This document shows positions 49,610 through 58,248 of a stretch of DNA of 64,000 bases, in pieces. The translations under genes were made by a program, and so were the position numbers. Origin of the DNA: Asaia sp. W19 (lineage in GTDB: Bacteria; Pseudomonadota; Alphaproteobacteria; Acetobacterales; Acetobacteraceae); the NCBI RefSeq assembly GCF_003994335.1, contig NZ_PNQZ01000019.1, positions 186,002 to 250,001 of the forward strand. The letters are read 5' to 3'. The first letter of the stretch is position 1. Every line of letters starts with the position of its first letter. The notes under the pieces are model-generated. The model was not told the DNA's origin. It saw only the letters and a list, made by a program, of their open reading frames with translations, and made no database searches.

Positions 49610-49843
49610 TCAGGGCACAGGGTCGTAGCCCCCACTGCAATAGGGATGGCAACGCAGCACACGGCGCAGCGTAAACCACAGCCCCCTCAATACCCCATGT
49701 CGCTGCAAGGCTTCCTGCGCGTAGGCGCTGCAGGAAGGGTGGAAGCGACAATTCGTACCAAGCTGGGGACTGATATATCGCCGATATAGGTACAACAGCG
49801 TGAGAAGGCAGGAAAGAACGAGCTTTCTGCCCAGGCCGATCAC
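49610..49843 (-). CDS. yidD: Membrane protein insertion efficiency factor YidD
   Basis: 77 residues with a GTG start. Characteristic conserved cysteines: [15 protein letters not shown] and [14 protein letters not shown], after an amphipathic [13 protein letters not shown] segment. It assists YidC-dependent insertion. The start overlaps the rnpA stop (GTGA); 138 bases separate it from yidC. Confidence 0.95.
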   Translation of the reverse strand: MIGLGRKLVLSCLLTLLYLYRRYISPQLGTNCRFHPSCSAYAQEALQRHGVLRGLWFTLRRVLRCHPYCSGGYDPVP

Positions 49844-50181
49844 AGAGCCTGCCCTTTCTTCAGGGCGTGCTGCAAATCGGCGATCAGCTTGTCGAAAGGG
49901 CGACCCCGGGTCGAATCGCGCCCGATCAGAACCAGATCAACAGCGTTCAACTCAGTCTCATGCGCCACATGTGCCAACGCCGCCCGAAGGCGGCGGCGGG
50001 TGCGGTTACGCACGACAGCGTTCCCGACTTTTTTGGTCACGGTATAGCCGACACGGGCCGGAGCGTCTTCTTCGGTCTTCAGCACCTGAAGCACGAGACC
50101 TGAAGTCGCTACCTTGCGCCCCCGGCTGGCGATCCGAAGGAACTCGGGTCTCTTCCGGAGCTTCTGAGGCAGGCCCGTCAA
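49840..50181 (-). CDS. rnpA: Ribonuclease P protein component
   Basis: 113 residues from a TTG at 50181, 7 bases after the rpmH stop, chosen because conserved sequence begins here ([20 protein letters not shown]). The RNR motif lies in [24 protein letters not shown] at 50268 would add 29 residues that are only a frame-shadow of rpmH, but it cannot be excluded because no strong ribosome site precedes the TTG. The protein binds RNase P RNA to mature tRNA 5' ends. Confidence 0.9.
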   Translation of the reverse strand: MTGLPQKLRKRPEFLRIASRGRKVATSGLVLQVLKTEEDAPARVGYTVTKKVGNAVVRNRTRRRLRAALAHVAHETELNAVDLVLIGRDSTRGRPFDKLIADLQHALKKGQAL

Positions 50182-50188
50182 ATCGGAA

Positions 50189-50323
50189 TCAGGCCGAAAG
50201 CTTCTTGCGGCCCTTGGCGCGACGGTTGTTGATGACGCGACGGCCACCAACGGTTTCCATGCGGGCACGGAAGCCGTGACGACGCTTGCGGACGAGCTTG
50301 GACGGTTGATATGTACGCTTCAT
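50189..50323 (-). CDS. rpmH: Large ribosomal subunit protein bL34
   Basis: 44 residues from the ATG at 50323: [18 protein letters not shown] through [11 protein letters not shown], a near-invariant bL34. First gene of rpmH-rnpA-yidD-yidC-engB-argB. A TTGACA-17-TAAAAG promoter lies about 100 bases upstream, in the gap shared with the divergent 70-residue gene. Confidence 0.98.
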
Positions 50324-50421
50324 GGCGTCATTCCTCAGACAATGAATGATGGTGGAGCACGCAAGCCTCACCCCGACAAGAAGACGACACAAGGCTGACG
50401 CCATCTTCCTCTGTGCGCGGG

Positions 50422-50450
50422 CTTTTACGGGCCCGGAACTGCGCTGTCAA
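50422..50450 (-). promoter_or_regulatory. Putative sigma-70 promoter of rpmH
   Basis: On the minus strand a consensus TTGACA (50450-50445), 17-base spacer and TAAAAG (50427-50422) are present. The -35 is perfect; the -10 is weaker. It would give a leader of roughly 90 bases before the rpmH ATG. Confidence 0.55.
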
Positions 50451-50470
50451 TCAAATCAAGGAGTCCAGCC

Positions 50471-50683
50471 ATGACGTCACGTGATGACGTGTCGCTTTCC
50501 GATGCAGAAATGAGACTGAAGACCCTGCGTCACGCCCTGCGCAACGACCTGGCGACTGCCCTTCTGGCCGCTGACATGCTGAGCACGAGCAAGGATGAGA
50601 CAGTCCGGCGTCATGCAACGGCAATCATATCGGCGCTGGACAAGGCAACCGAACGCCTTAAGCGGTCGAAGCAGGGTGGCTGA
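50471..50683 (+). CDS. 70-residue orphan histidine-phosphotransfer (DHp/HisKA-like) protein
   Basis: AAGGAG precedes the ATG at good spacing. The sequence LRHALRNDLATALLAADML closely resembles the H-box of sensor-kinase dimerisation domains (H-x-L-R-N-x-L-A), with the candidate phospho-histidine at residue 21. A second helix (RRHATAIISALDKATERLKR) matches the second DHp helix. There is no ATP-binding domain and no sensor. It could be a stand-alone phosphotransfer or dimerisation module, or a decayed kinase piece kept under selection. It is divergent from rpmH and followed by a strong hairpin. Confidence 0.6.
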   Translation: MTSRDDVSLSDAEMRLKTLRHALRNDLATALLAADMLSTSKDETVRRHATAIISALDKATERLKRSKQGG

Positions 50684-50705
50684 GCACGCTGCTTTCCTGA
50701 GAGAG

Positions 50706-50732
50706 CCCGCTCCTGCCAGTAGCAGGAGCGGG
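50706..50732. terminator. Hairpin between the 70-residue gene and gloA
   Basis: CCCGCTCCTGC (50706-50716) and GCAGGAGCGGG (50722-50732) pair over 11 bases with a 5-base loop, between convergent genes. A short TTT follows on the plus strand. Confidence 0.7.
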
Positions 50733-50746
50733 GTTTCAAGTCTCGG

Positions 50747-51142
50747 TCAGAATGTGTCTTTCTGAATGATCTCGATCTTGTAGCCATCGGGGTCTTCCAC
50801 GAAAGCAATGATCGTGGTGCCGAATTTTACCGGCCCCGCCTCTCGCGTCACCTTGCCCCCGGCGCTGCGGATCGTCTCGACCGTACGAGCGGCATCGGGA
50901 ACGCCAACCGCGAAATGACCGAAACCGCTGCCGATTTCGTAAGGACCTTCCTGATCCCAGTTATAGGTCAGTTCGATTTCGGCCTCGCCATGGGCATTAT
51001 CATTGAAGCCCATATAGACGAGCGTGTAGCGCCCGTCGGGCACTTCACGGCGACGGATCTCGCGCATGCCGAGCACCTTGTAGAAGGCGACACTCTTGTC
51101 GAGGTCGCGAACGCGAACCATCGTGTGCAGATAGCTTGCCAT
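50747..51142 (-). CDS. gloA: Lactoylglutathione lyase (glyoxalase I)
   Basis: 131 residues, typical GloA size. Metal ligands of the vicinal-oxygen-chelate fold are visible: His in YLHTMVRV, Glu in EAEIELTYNW, His in GFGHFAVGV and Glu in YKIEII. It converts the methylglyoxal-glutathione adduct to S-lactoylglutathione. It lies 32 bases downstream of lpxI, at the end of the lipid A cluster. Confidence 0.93.
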   Translation of the reverse strand: MASYLHTMVRVRDLDKSVAFYKVLGMREIRRREVPDGRYTLVYMGFNDNAHGEAEIELTYNWDQEGPYEIGSGFGHFAVGVPDAARTVETIRSAGGKVTREAGPVKFGTTIIAFVEDPDGYKIEIIQKDTF

Positions 51143-51174
51143 GAGTTTTCTCCGAAAAACGATAGGGTCAGAGG

Positions 51175-52011
51175 TCAGTCAACGTCCTGCCAATCGGCGC
51201 TGCTCAGACCATAGAGAAACAATCCGGACTGGTCGGCGGTTGCCTCGCAGGCTGCCGGATCGGTCAGAAGTGTCCCCCCGGTTTCAAAGGCGATTCCGCG
51301 TAAACCTGCCTCGGCAGCGTTTCTGACGGTCTGGGGGCCAATAGTGGGCATGTCCGCGCGCTTTTCCTGACCCGGCTTGAGCATCTTGACCAGAACACCG
51401 CCCGGTCCGGGCTGACGCAAACGGGCCACGCGGGCCAGCATCGCATCCGTCCCCTCGATCGCCTCGACCGCCAGAACAAGATTATCCTGCACCACGCACC
51501 CCTGACCGATATCGAGTGCACCCAGGCCACGCACCACTGCGATACCCCGTTTCATATCTGCGCGGGCCTGGGCGTCGGGATGGATGCTGCCCTGTGGTCC
51601 GGGGCGTCCGAGAGAGCGCGTCAGAAACTCATGGGCTCCCCTCACCCGGAAGCCCTCTTCGCCGAATATGCGCACCAGAGCTCCGAGGAGACCGTCATCC
51701 CCTGAGAAGAGAGCACGTCCGACGCGCGCCAGAAGCCGGGCGCCCTCGGCATCGGGGCGTAGATCACGCAGGGCAGGACGACGCACCGGTCCGATCAGGA
51801 CGATATCGCGGCATCCGGCGTCTCGCAGTGAGGAGAGAATCTCACCGGCAGCCGCGAGACGGATGATCCTATGCGGCCAGTGAGCGATCTGGGCCTGGTC
51901 GACAAAGTCCTGAAACCCGACAATGAAGACCTCGCCCCCCTGATCGCGCACCGCTGCCGCAACCTGGAAAGGAAGCGGGCCGCCCCCTGCCAGAATACCG
52001 ACAGGGGACAC
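51175..52011 (-). CDS. lpxI: UDP-2,3-diacylglucosamine pyrophosphatase LpxI
   Basis: 278 residues. MSPVGILAGGGPLPFQVA and the C-terminal region KMLKPGQEKRADMPTIGPQTV match LpxI (formerly DUF1009), which replaces LpxH in alphaproteobacteria. It releases UMP to give lipid X in lipid A synthesis. It starts 2 bases after the lpxA stop. lpxB, often next, is not present; gloA follows. Confidence 0.92.
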   Translation of the reverse strand: MSPVGILAGGGPLPFQVAAAVRDQGGEVFIVGFQDFVDQAQIAHWPHRIIRLAAAGEILSSLRDAGCRDIVLIGPVRRPALRDLRPDAEGARLLARVGRALFSGDDGLLGALVRIFGEEGFRVRGAHEFLTRSLGRPGPQGSIHPDAQARADMKRGIAVVRGLGALDIGQGCVVQDNLVLAVEAIEGTDAMLARVARLRQPGPGGVLVKMLKPGQEKRADMPTIGPQTVRNAAEAGLRGIAFETGGTLLTDPAACEATADQSGLFLYGLSSADWQDVD

Positions 52012-52013
52012 GC

Positions 52014-52877
52014 TTAAACGCCCTCTGTGTCAGCCGAGAGCTGCGACGGGCTTGCGGCGCGTACCAGACCGCGCCGACTCTCCGCTTCCATGAAGCCGAT
52101 GATTTCCTGGACGCGGGCATTCCCCGCGAAGTCGCGCTTGACCAAGGCGAGGCGGGACTCGAGAACCCCCTCATTGCGGCCAGTCCGCGGATAAAGCACA
52201 CGGAAAGCCCGGCGCATCTGCTGGATCTCCTCGGCGCTCACGCCCTGACGACGCAGCCAGATCCAGTGCAGACCCACCAGACGCGCGCGGTTGCCAAGAA
52301 CGCTTCCATAGGGAATCACATCGGCTTCGACGCCGCAAACACCGCCGACAAGCGCGCCTCGACCAATGCGAACGAATTGATGCAATGCCGCGGCGCCCAT
52401 GATGCGGGCACCGTCACCGATCTCAACATGCCCACCCATGACGACGTTGTTCACGATGATCACGCCATCGCCAATGACGCAGTCATGGGCAACGTGGGCA
52501 TTGGCCATGATCAGACAATGCGCCCCGACGCGCGTCAGAGCAGTGCCCTGTGCCGTTCCGCGATGAATGGTGACGTTCTCGCGGATGACCGTATGGGCGC
52601 CAACCACGCAACGCGTGGGCTCGCCCCGATATTTGAGGTCCTGCGGCGCAAGGCCGACCGTGACGAAAGGGAAGATCTCGACATGGGCACCGATTTCGGT
52701 AATCCCGTCGATGATTACATTGGCATGAAGCCTAGTGCCTTCACCGAGGGAAACATCGGGACCGACCGAGCACCAGGGTCCGATAATGACATTCTCGCCC
52801 AAAGTCGCCTCAGGGGCGACAAGGGCACTCGGGTGTATGCTGACAGTGCTGGGCCATTTTGACACGGAACGATCCAC
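52014..52877 (-). CDS. lpxA: UDP-N-acetylglucosamine O-acyltransferase LpxA
   Basis: 287 residues. N-terminal left-handed beta-helix of hexapeptides (IHPSALVAPEATLGENVIIGP; the catalytic-His region NAHVAHDCVIGDG). The C-terminal helical domain carries the LVGLHWIWLRRQGVSAEEI motif. It adds the first acyl chain to UDP-GlcNAc. It follows fabZ by 10 bases and is slightly longer than the E. coli enzyme. Confidence 0.95.
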   Translation of the reverse strand: MDRSVSKWPSTVSIHPSALVAPEATLGENVIIGPWCSVGPDVSLGEGTRLHANVIIDGITEIGAHVEIFPFVTVGLAPQDLKYRGEPTRCVVGAHTVIRENVTIHRGTAQGTALTRVGAHCLIMANAHVAHDCVIGDGVIIVNNVVMGGHVEIGDGARIMGAAALHQFVRIGRGALVGGVCGVEADVIPYGSVLGNRARLVGLHWIWLRRQGVSAEEIQQMRRAFRVLYPRTGRNEGVLESRLALVKRDFAGNARVQEIIGFMEAESRRGLVRAASPSQLSADTEGV

Positions 52878-52887
52878 GAAGCTGTTT

Positions 52888-53448
52888 TTAACCCATGATC
52901 ATGGCGCTGAAGGTTGCCTCGGCAACCGACACGCCATCAACGCGTGCCACACCCTTGAAGCGCCAGACATTTGCACGTGCGCGCTCCTTGACGACCGTGA
53001 TGTGCAGCTGATCACCAGGGCCGACAGGGCGACGGAACTTGGCGCCCTCGATCGTCATGAAATAGACGAGCTTGCCCTCAAAGGCCTCACCCAATGTCAG
53101 CACCACGAGCGTGGCGGCCGTCTGGGCCATGGCCTCGACGATGAGCACGCCCGGCATGACCGGCTGCGCCGGAAAATGCCCGGTGAAGAAAGGCTCGTTG
53201 ATGGTGACATTCTTAATGCCGGTCGCCGATTCACCAAGCTTGATGTCGATCATCTTGTCGATCATCAGGAAAGGGTAGCGATGCGGGATGGCCGACATGA
53301 TCTTCATGATATCGATCGCCTCGATATCAACCGCATCAGTCGGCGCTGTCACTTCCTTGTTCTTCTCTTCCGCAGAGGCGTCCAATTTTCTGCTCACTTC
53401 TTGTTCCTGAGCGAGGCCGATCACATCGGCTCCCTCATCCGTCACCAT
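52888..53448 (-). CDS. fabZ: 3-hydroxyacyl-ACP dehydratase FabZ
   Basis: 186 residues. Hot-dog fold with [12 protein letters not shown], the catalytic His in [15 protein letters not shown] and the Glu in [10 protein letters not shown]. The first 40 or so residues are polar and unlike other FabZ proteins; internal starts near M48 would give the usual size, and the upstream ribosome site is weak. It dehydrates 3-hydroxyacyl-ACP and competes with LpxA/LpxD for it, so clustering with them makes sense. Confidence 0.94.
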   Translation of the reverse strand: MVTDEGADVIGLAQEQEVSRKLDASAEEKNKEVTAPTDAVDIEAIDIMKIMSAIPHRYPFLMIDKMIDIKLGESATGIKNVTINEPFFTGHFPAQPVMPGVLIVEAMAQTAATLVVLTLGEAFEGKLVYFMTIEGAKFRRPVGPGDQLHITVVKERARANVWRFKGVARVDGVSVAEATFSAMIMG

Positions 53449-53525
53449 ACATGACGGCAGGTTTAACGTGTCCGCCCGCTTCTAGCAAAACTCTGTAGTC
53501 GTGACCACAGCCTGCGGGGAGAGGC

Positions 53526-54587
53526 TCACCCTTCGGCCTTGCCGTCCTTTTTGGCCAGGCGCCGCAGAAAAGCGACATTGCGGAAGAACTCTCTGAAAGG
53601 CATGGCCGGGCTACCAATCACATCCGCGCCAGCCTCAACATCGGACATAACGCCACATTGCGCGCCGATACGCGCCTTTTCTCCGATCTTGATATGACCA
53701 ATCAGCCCGGCCTGCGCCGCGATGGTCACAAAATCCCCCAGCTCCGTGGAGCCAGAGATCCCCGCCTGGGAAACGACGATACAGCATCGGCCCAACTGGG
53801 CATTATGCCCGATCTGGACAAGGTTATCGATACGCGTCCCCGCACCGATCAGCGTATCGCGCATCGAGCCGCGGTCGATCGTGGAATTCGCACCAATCTC
53901 GACATCATGTCCGAGCACGACGCGGCCGAGTTGTGGCACGGTCTCGAAACCGGCAGGTCCGACCGCAAAGCCGAACCCATCCTGACCAATCCGCGCACCG
54001 GGATAGAGCGTCACGCGATCACCCAGAATGGCGTGCGAGACCGAGACATGGGTGCCAATACGATTATGGGTTCCCAATATCACGCCCTCACCGATCGCGG
54101 CATGAGGCGCGAGCACGGTATGGGCGCCGATCTCGGCATGGGCGCCGATCGTCACGAAGGCCCCGATTTCCACACCCTCACCAATTACCGCCGTCTCGTC
54201 CACAAGCGCCGTAGGATGGATGCCTGGCCTTGCAGGCGATACCGGGTGGAACCGGGCGGCGATACGCGCCCAGGCGAGATAGGGGCTCTTGCTGACGAGA
54301 CCGACCACGCCCTCGGGAAGCTTGTCCTTGAAGGCTGGACCGAGAATAACCGCGCCTGCTCGTGTTTCGGCGAGGAGGGGCAGGTAACGGCGATTATCGA
54401 GAAAGCTAATTTCCTGCGGTGTGGCCGCCTGCAAGGGTGCCACGCCACGCAGCACGATGTCCCCTGCCCCTTCCTGCCCGACGATCTCCGCCTCGGCACA
54501 TTCGGCCAATGCGCCTACCGTAAGCGGGCCCTCACGATAAAAAAACCGGGGATCGCCGGGGAGAGCATCAGGGAGAGACAGGCTCAT
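53526..54587 (-). CDS. lpxD: UDP-3-O-acylglucosamine N-acyltransferase LpxD
   Basis: 353 residues. N-terminal uridine-binding domain (PQEISFLDNRRYLPLL), then a hexapeptide beta-helix (VIGEGVEIGAFVTIGAHAEIG; the catalytic His in LVQIGHNAQLG), and a C-terminal helix. It N-acylates UDP-3-O-acylglucosamine. It is 6 bases downstream of the ompH gene. Confidence 0.95.
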   Translation of the reverse strand: MSLSLPDALPGDPRFFYREGPLTVGALAECAEAEIVGQEGAGDIVLRGVAPLQAATPQEISFLDNRRYLPLLAETRAGAVILGPAFKDKLPEGVVGLVSKSPYLAWARIAARFHPVSPARPGIHPTALVDETAVIGEGVEIGAFVTIGAHAEIGAHTVLAPHAAIGEGVILGTHNRIGTHVSVSHAILGDRVTLYPGARIGQDGFGFAVGPAGFETVPQLGRVVLGHDVEIGANSTIDRGSMRDTLIGAGTRIDNLVQIGHNAQLGRCCIVVSQAGISGSTELGDFVTIAAQAGLIGHIKIGEKARIGAQCGVMSDVEAGADVIGSPAMPFREFFRNVAFLRRLAKKDGKAEG

Positions 54588-54593
54588 GACAGA

Positions 54594-55508
54594 TCAGTGC
54601 TTCCGAAGGATCGAGGCAGGCGCTTCGGCGGGCTGTGCCGGGGCAGGCTGAGCTGCAGGTCCGGGCCCGACCTGGGAGGTCGTGTCCTCGTCCGCCGTTG
54701 TGGGCATCTTGCCGGACTTGGCCAGAACTTCGGGGTCGACGTCTTCGGCTGGAATGAAGACATGCGGCAGAACCTTGTTCAGGACCTTTGCCGTCTCTTC
54801 CGTGATATCCTGACCATCGACGTGCAGGGCGACCTGCTCGCTATGCAGAACAAGGTTCATGCTGTGCGAGGCGGCAACTTGGCGTACGATACGCACCAGT
54901 TCACGCTCGATCTGGTTGAGCGACACATTCGCCGCTTCCTGAATGATGCGCGCCCGATTGGCGAAATCGCGCTGAGCCTTGGCGCGACGCTCCTGCAGAT
55001 GCCGCTCACGCAGCTGGATCTGCTCGGATGTCAGCGTACGGGCGCTCTCCTGCAGCTTCTGCTGCTCAGCGCGCCAGCCGGCCTGTTCCTTCTGCGCAGC
55101 CGCAGCGAGCTTGTCACGACGCTCGCCGAGCACGCGCTGCGCTTCGGCGGCGGCGCTGGACAGGCGCATGACCGTCGGAATGCTGATCACGCCAAGCAGG
55201 GCTGCCGGTGGCGGTGCGCCCTTGGGCAAGTCAGGCGAGTCAGGAATAGGCGGCTGCGGCAGAACGGGCGGTGTTTCCGGCTGCTGCATCGGCTCGTCGG
55301 CTTCCTGCGCCATGGGCTGCTGCGCGACCGGAACGCGACGAACCGGATGGGGGGCGGGCGCTGCTGTGGGCTGGGCAGTCTTGGGGACGAACCAGCCTCC
55401 GTTGCCGGAGGAATTCGGGGCGGACTGCGCCTCAGCCAGGCTCGGGAGGCTGACGGAAGCGAGCAAAGCCGAAGCAGCCATGAAACGGGCTGCCGAGAAG
55501 AAAGACAT
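54594..55508 (-). CDS. OmpH/Skp-family periplasmic chaperone, extended
   Basis: 304 residues, nearly twice the usual Skp size. Signal peptide (about 1-27, ending AEA). A Pro/Gln/Ala-rich linker (about 30-100), the Skp-like core with long helices (QRVLGERRDKLAAAAQKEQAGW...; LNQIERELVRIVRQVAA) and VLHSEQVALHVDGQDITEE, then a Pro/Ala-rich tail. It keeps outer-membrane proteins soluble on the way to BamA, encoded just upstream. Confidence 0.88.
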   Translation of the reverse strand: MSFFSAARFMAASALLASVSLPSLAEAQSAPNSSGNGGWFVPKTAQPTAAPAPHPVRRVPVAQQPMAQEADEPMQQPETPPVLPQPPIPDSPDLPKGAPPPAALLGVISIPTVMRLSSAAAEAQRVLGERRDKLAAAAQKEQAGWRAEQQKLQESARTLTSEQIQLRERHLQERRAKAQRDFANRARIIQEAANVSLNQIERELVRIVRQVAASHSMNLVLHSEQVALHVDGQDITEETAKVLNKVLPHVFIPAEDVDPEVLAKSGKMPTTADEDTTSQVGPGPAAQPAPAQPAEAPASILRKH

Positions 55509-55614
55509 GGAAACCTCTGTTCAAGACCGGGTTGACGACCCTCCCCTGCACGGAACCTCCCTGTATGGGGAGATCAGATATGCAGGGTAACGGGGCAAGG
55601 CGGTAAGGCTGAGA

Positions 55615-58053
55615 TTAGAATTGCTGGCCGAAGCCGAAACGGATCGGGTAGAGACGGTCGTTACGCGATTTGCGGATCGGCACGGCGGCATCGATATTGA
55701 CCAGACCGAACGGGCTCTTCCAGGAAATACCGAGACCCGTCGTGACACGCGGCGTCAGCGTATCACCGGTGACAGGGGTGAACCGAGACCCGTCTGTGGC
55801 CGCGTTCGTATAGAGATGCTTGACGCGCAGCCCCGCAAGGCTACCGGCATCGACGAAGTAGCGCCCCGATATACCGACATCCTCACCCATCGGCAGCGGG
55901 AAGTTCAACTGCGCTGAAGCCGTATAGATGAATCGGCCACCGATCAGATCTTCCTGACCCGGCTGCGGGGTCGTCTCGTTGATATGACCCGAACGCGGAC
56001 CCGCACCGCCCTGGAGGAAGCCGCGCAGGTTTTCACCACCGAGATAGAAGTTATCGATGATGCTTACATTGCTGCTCTTGGACCAGTCGCCCATATAGCC
56101 GACGCCGCCCTTGAACTGCAGACCCCAGTCATGATTACCCGTGACCGAGTCGAGCGGGACGTAGTACTGGCCATCGAACTTGGCGCGCAGATACTTCACA
56201 TCACCGCCAATACCGGCGAAATCACCGCTCAGGTTCAGTACATAACCCTTTCGCGGACGCATACGGTTGTCGCGGCGATCATAGGTCAGGGTGGTGCTCA
56301 GCTGCGAAAGCAGCGACCAGCCGGCGGAGTCCTGAACGTAATAGGACGGTACATAGGCATAGCCATAGCTCGCTATGTCGCTCTGGCTGAAGATATTTCC
56401 AACGCGGCGATCGATCAGCGAGTAGCTCCAGGACTGCGAGAGGTAGTTATTGTACGAATACCCCATACGCAGCGTCGCACCATAACGCCCTTCCTTATAG
56501 GACTGATACGTCTGGTAATTATTCTCGATACCGAAGATATCGATACCGGCCACGATGTTACGGTTCAGGAAGTAAGGATCGGTCAATGAGAGATCGACCT
56601 GCTTCTGATAATACGCCACCGTTCCGGAAATACCGGCATCCATGCCCGTACCCAGAAGGTTGTGCTGCTTGACCGAGCCGTTACCCAGGATACCCACGTC
56701 GGTCGAGTAGCCACCGCCCAGAGAGAATTCGCCCGTCGGCTTCTCGACCACATTGGCGGAGACGTTCACCTTGTCCGGGGCTGAACCCTGTGTCTGGTCC
56801 ACGGAAACCGTGCTGAAATAGCCGAGATCCTGAAGCGCCGCCTTCGAGTATTTGCGATCAAACGGGGTGTACGGGTCGCCCTCTGCCATTGGCAGCGCCC
56901 GACGGATGACCTTGTCCTTCGTGACTGTGTTCCCGTTGATGTCGATGCGCTCGACATAAACATGCGGCCCCTCATTCACATCGAACAGCAGGTCGACAAT
57001 GTGTTTTTCGGGGTTACGCGCGATTTCCGAACGGACCATCGCGAAGGGATGGCCTGTCGCCTGCAGGCGCTCCTGCATGCCGGTCACATTGTTCTGGATC
57101 GCTGTACCGTCATACCACTGATGTGGAAACAGATCGATATACTGCTTGAGATCCTTTGCCTCGACGTGACGCAGGCTCGAGCGCACATCCATCTTGCCAA
57201 TGCGATAGCGCGGGCCTTCATCAACGGTGAAGGTGATAATGAAATTCTTGCGGTCGGCGGAAAGTTCACCCGTCGCGTTGATCATGTGGAAGTCCACATA
57301 ACCATTATGCAGGTAGAAGCGGCGCAGCAATTCTGCATCGTATTTCACGCGCTCGGGGTTGTACTCGTCGGAAGACGAGAAGAAGCGGTACCATTCCGTT
57401 TCTTTTGACGAGATGACCGAGGCCAGACGGGCTTCACTGAACGCCTTGTTGCCTACAAACACGACCTTGTTGATCAGGGTCTGGCGCGCTTCGTTGATCT
57501 TGAAGATCACATCGACGCGGTTATGAGACAATTTGATGATCTGCGGCGTTACCGTTGCGCCAAAACGTGCCTTGGATGCGTAAAGGTCGAGCAGTTTCTG
57601 GCGGTCCGCGGCGGCAGCCTGCGACGAGAAGACAGCACGCGGACGCATGCTGATTTCCTTGCGCAGATCCTCGTCCTTGACCGCATGATTGCCTTCAAAG
57701 GCGATACGGTTGACGATCGGGTTTTCCACCAGATCAACCACGAGTGTGCCGCCCGAGCGGCGCATCGTGACGTCCTTGAACAAACCGGTCGCGTAGAGCG
57801 TCTTGAGGGACCGATCGAGATCGTCCTGATTGAAACGGTCACCCGGCTGCACCACCATGTAGGACAGCACGGTACTGGTTTCGATGCGGGTATTGCCCTT
57901 CACATCAATCGCCTCGATCACCTGGCCATTGCCGGGACGCTGCTCGGCGGCGTGATGATGAGACGGACGGCGGGTCTTCTGAGCCTCGGCCTTCCCTGCC
58001 CAAACAGGGAGTATGCAGACCGAAGCAAGGAGAACGAGACGTTTACCTGACAA
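55615..58053 (-). CDS. bamA: Outer-membrane protein assembly factor BamA
   Basis: 812 residues. Signal peptide (about 1-24), five POTRA domains (about 45-440; for example IEAIDVKGNTRIETSTVLSYM, IAFEGNHAVKDEDL, ERIDINGNTVTKDKVIRR) and a C-terminal 16-strand barrel containing RGF (LRGFLQGG, lid-lock loop) and ending in F (FGFGQQF). It inserts beta-barrel proteins into the outer membrane. It lies between rseP (195-base gap) and ompH. Confidence 0.96.
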   Translation of the reverse strand: MSGKRLVLLASVCILPVWAGKAEAQKTRRPSHHHAAEQRPGNGQVIEAIDVKGNTRIETSTVLSYMVVQPGDRFNQDDLDRSLKTLYATGLFKDVTMRRSGGTLVVDLVENPIVNRIAFEGNHAVKDEDLRKEISMRPRAVFSSQAAAADRQKLLDLYASKARFGATVTPQIIKLSHNRVDVIFKINEARQTLINKVVFVGNKAFSEARLASVISSKETEWYRFFSSSDEYNPERVKYDAELLRRFYLHNGYVDFHMINATGELSADRKNFIITFTVDEGPRYRIGKMDVRSSLRHVEAKDLKQYIDLFPHQWYDGTAIQNNVTGMQERLQATGHPFAMVRSEIARNPEKHIVDLLFDVNEGPHVYVERIDINGNTVTKDKVIRRALPMAEGDPYTPFDRKYSKAALQDLGYFSTVSVDQTQGSAPDKVNVSANVVEKPTGEFSLGGGYSTDVGILGNGSVKQHNLLGTGMDAGISGTVAYYQKQVDLSLTDPYFLNRNIVAGIDIFGIENNYQTYQSYKEGRYGATLRMGYSYNNYLSQSWSYSLIDRRVGNIFSQSDIASYGYAYVPSYYVQDSAGWSLLSQLSTTLTYDRRDNRMRPRKGYVLNLSGDFAGIGGDVKYLRAKFDGQYYVPLDSVTGNHDWGLQFKGGVGYMGDWSKSSNVSIIDNFYLGGENLRGFLQGGAGPRSGHINETTPQPGQEDLIGGRFIYTASAQLNFPLPMGEDVGISGRYFVDAGSLAGLRVKHLYTNAATDGSRFTPVTGDTLTPRVTTGLGISWKSPFGLVNIDAAVPIRKSRNDRLYPIRFGFGQQF

Positions 58054-58248
58054 GACGGACGTTCCTTAACTTCATCAACCCGACGTGAAGGTTTATTTCA
58101 GACAATTTAAATTTGCGCAACGAAGCCAGAGCCCCAGACTTCGCTCATACAGATCGGACGTATCCGACTTATGCCCCTCGAGGCAAGCGCCCCACCGTAT
58201 GAAGTGTCGTAACACTCTGTGTCAAATAGTGGAGGGTGGAGCGTTTTC

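Noticed and set aside
53658-55535. 625-codon plus-strand open frame
   Set aside because: Antisense to lpxD and the ompH-like gene, with repeated Arg/Asp/Met hexapeptide echoes of the LpxD beta-helix.
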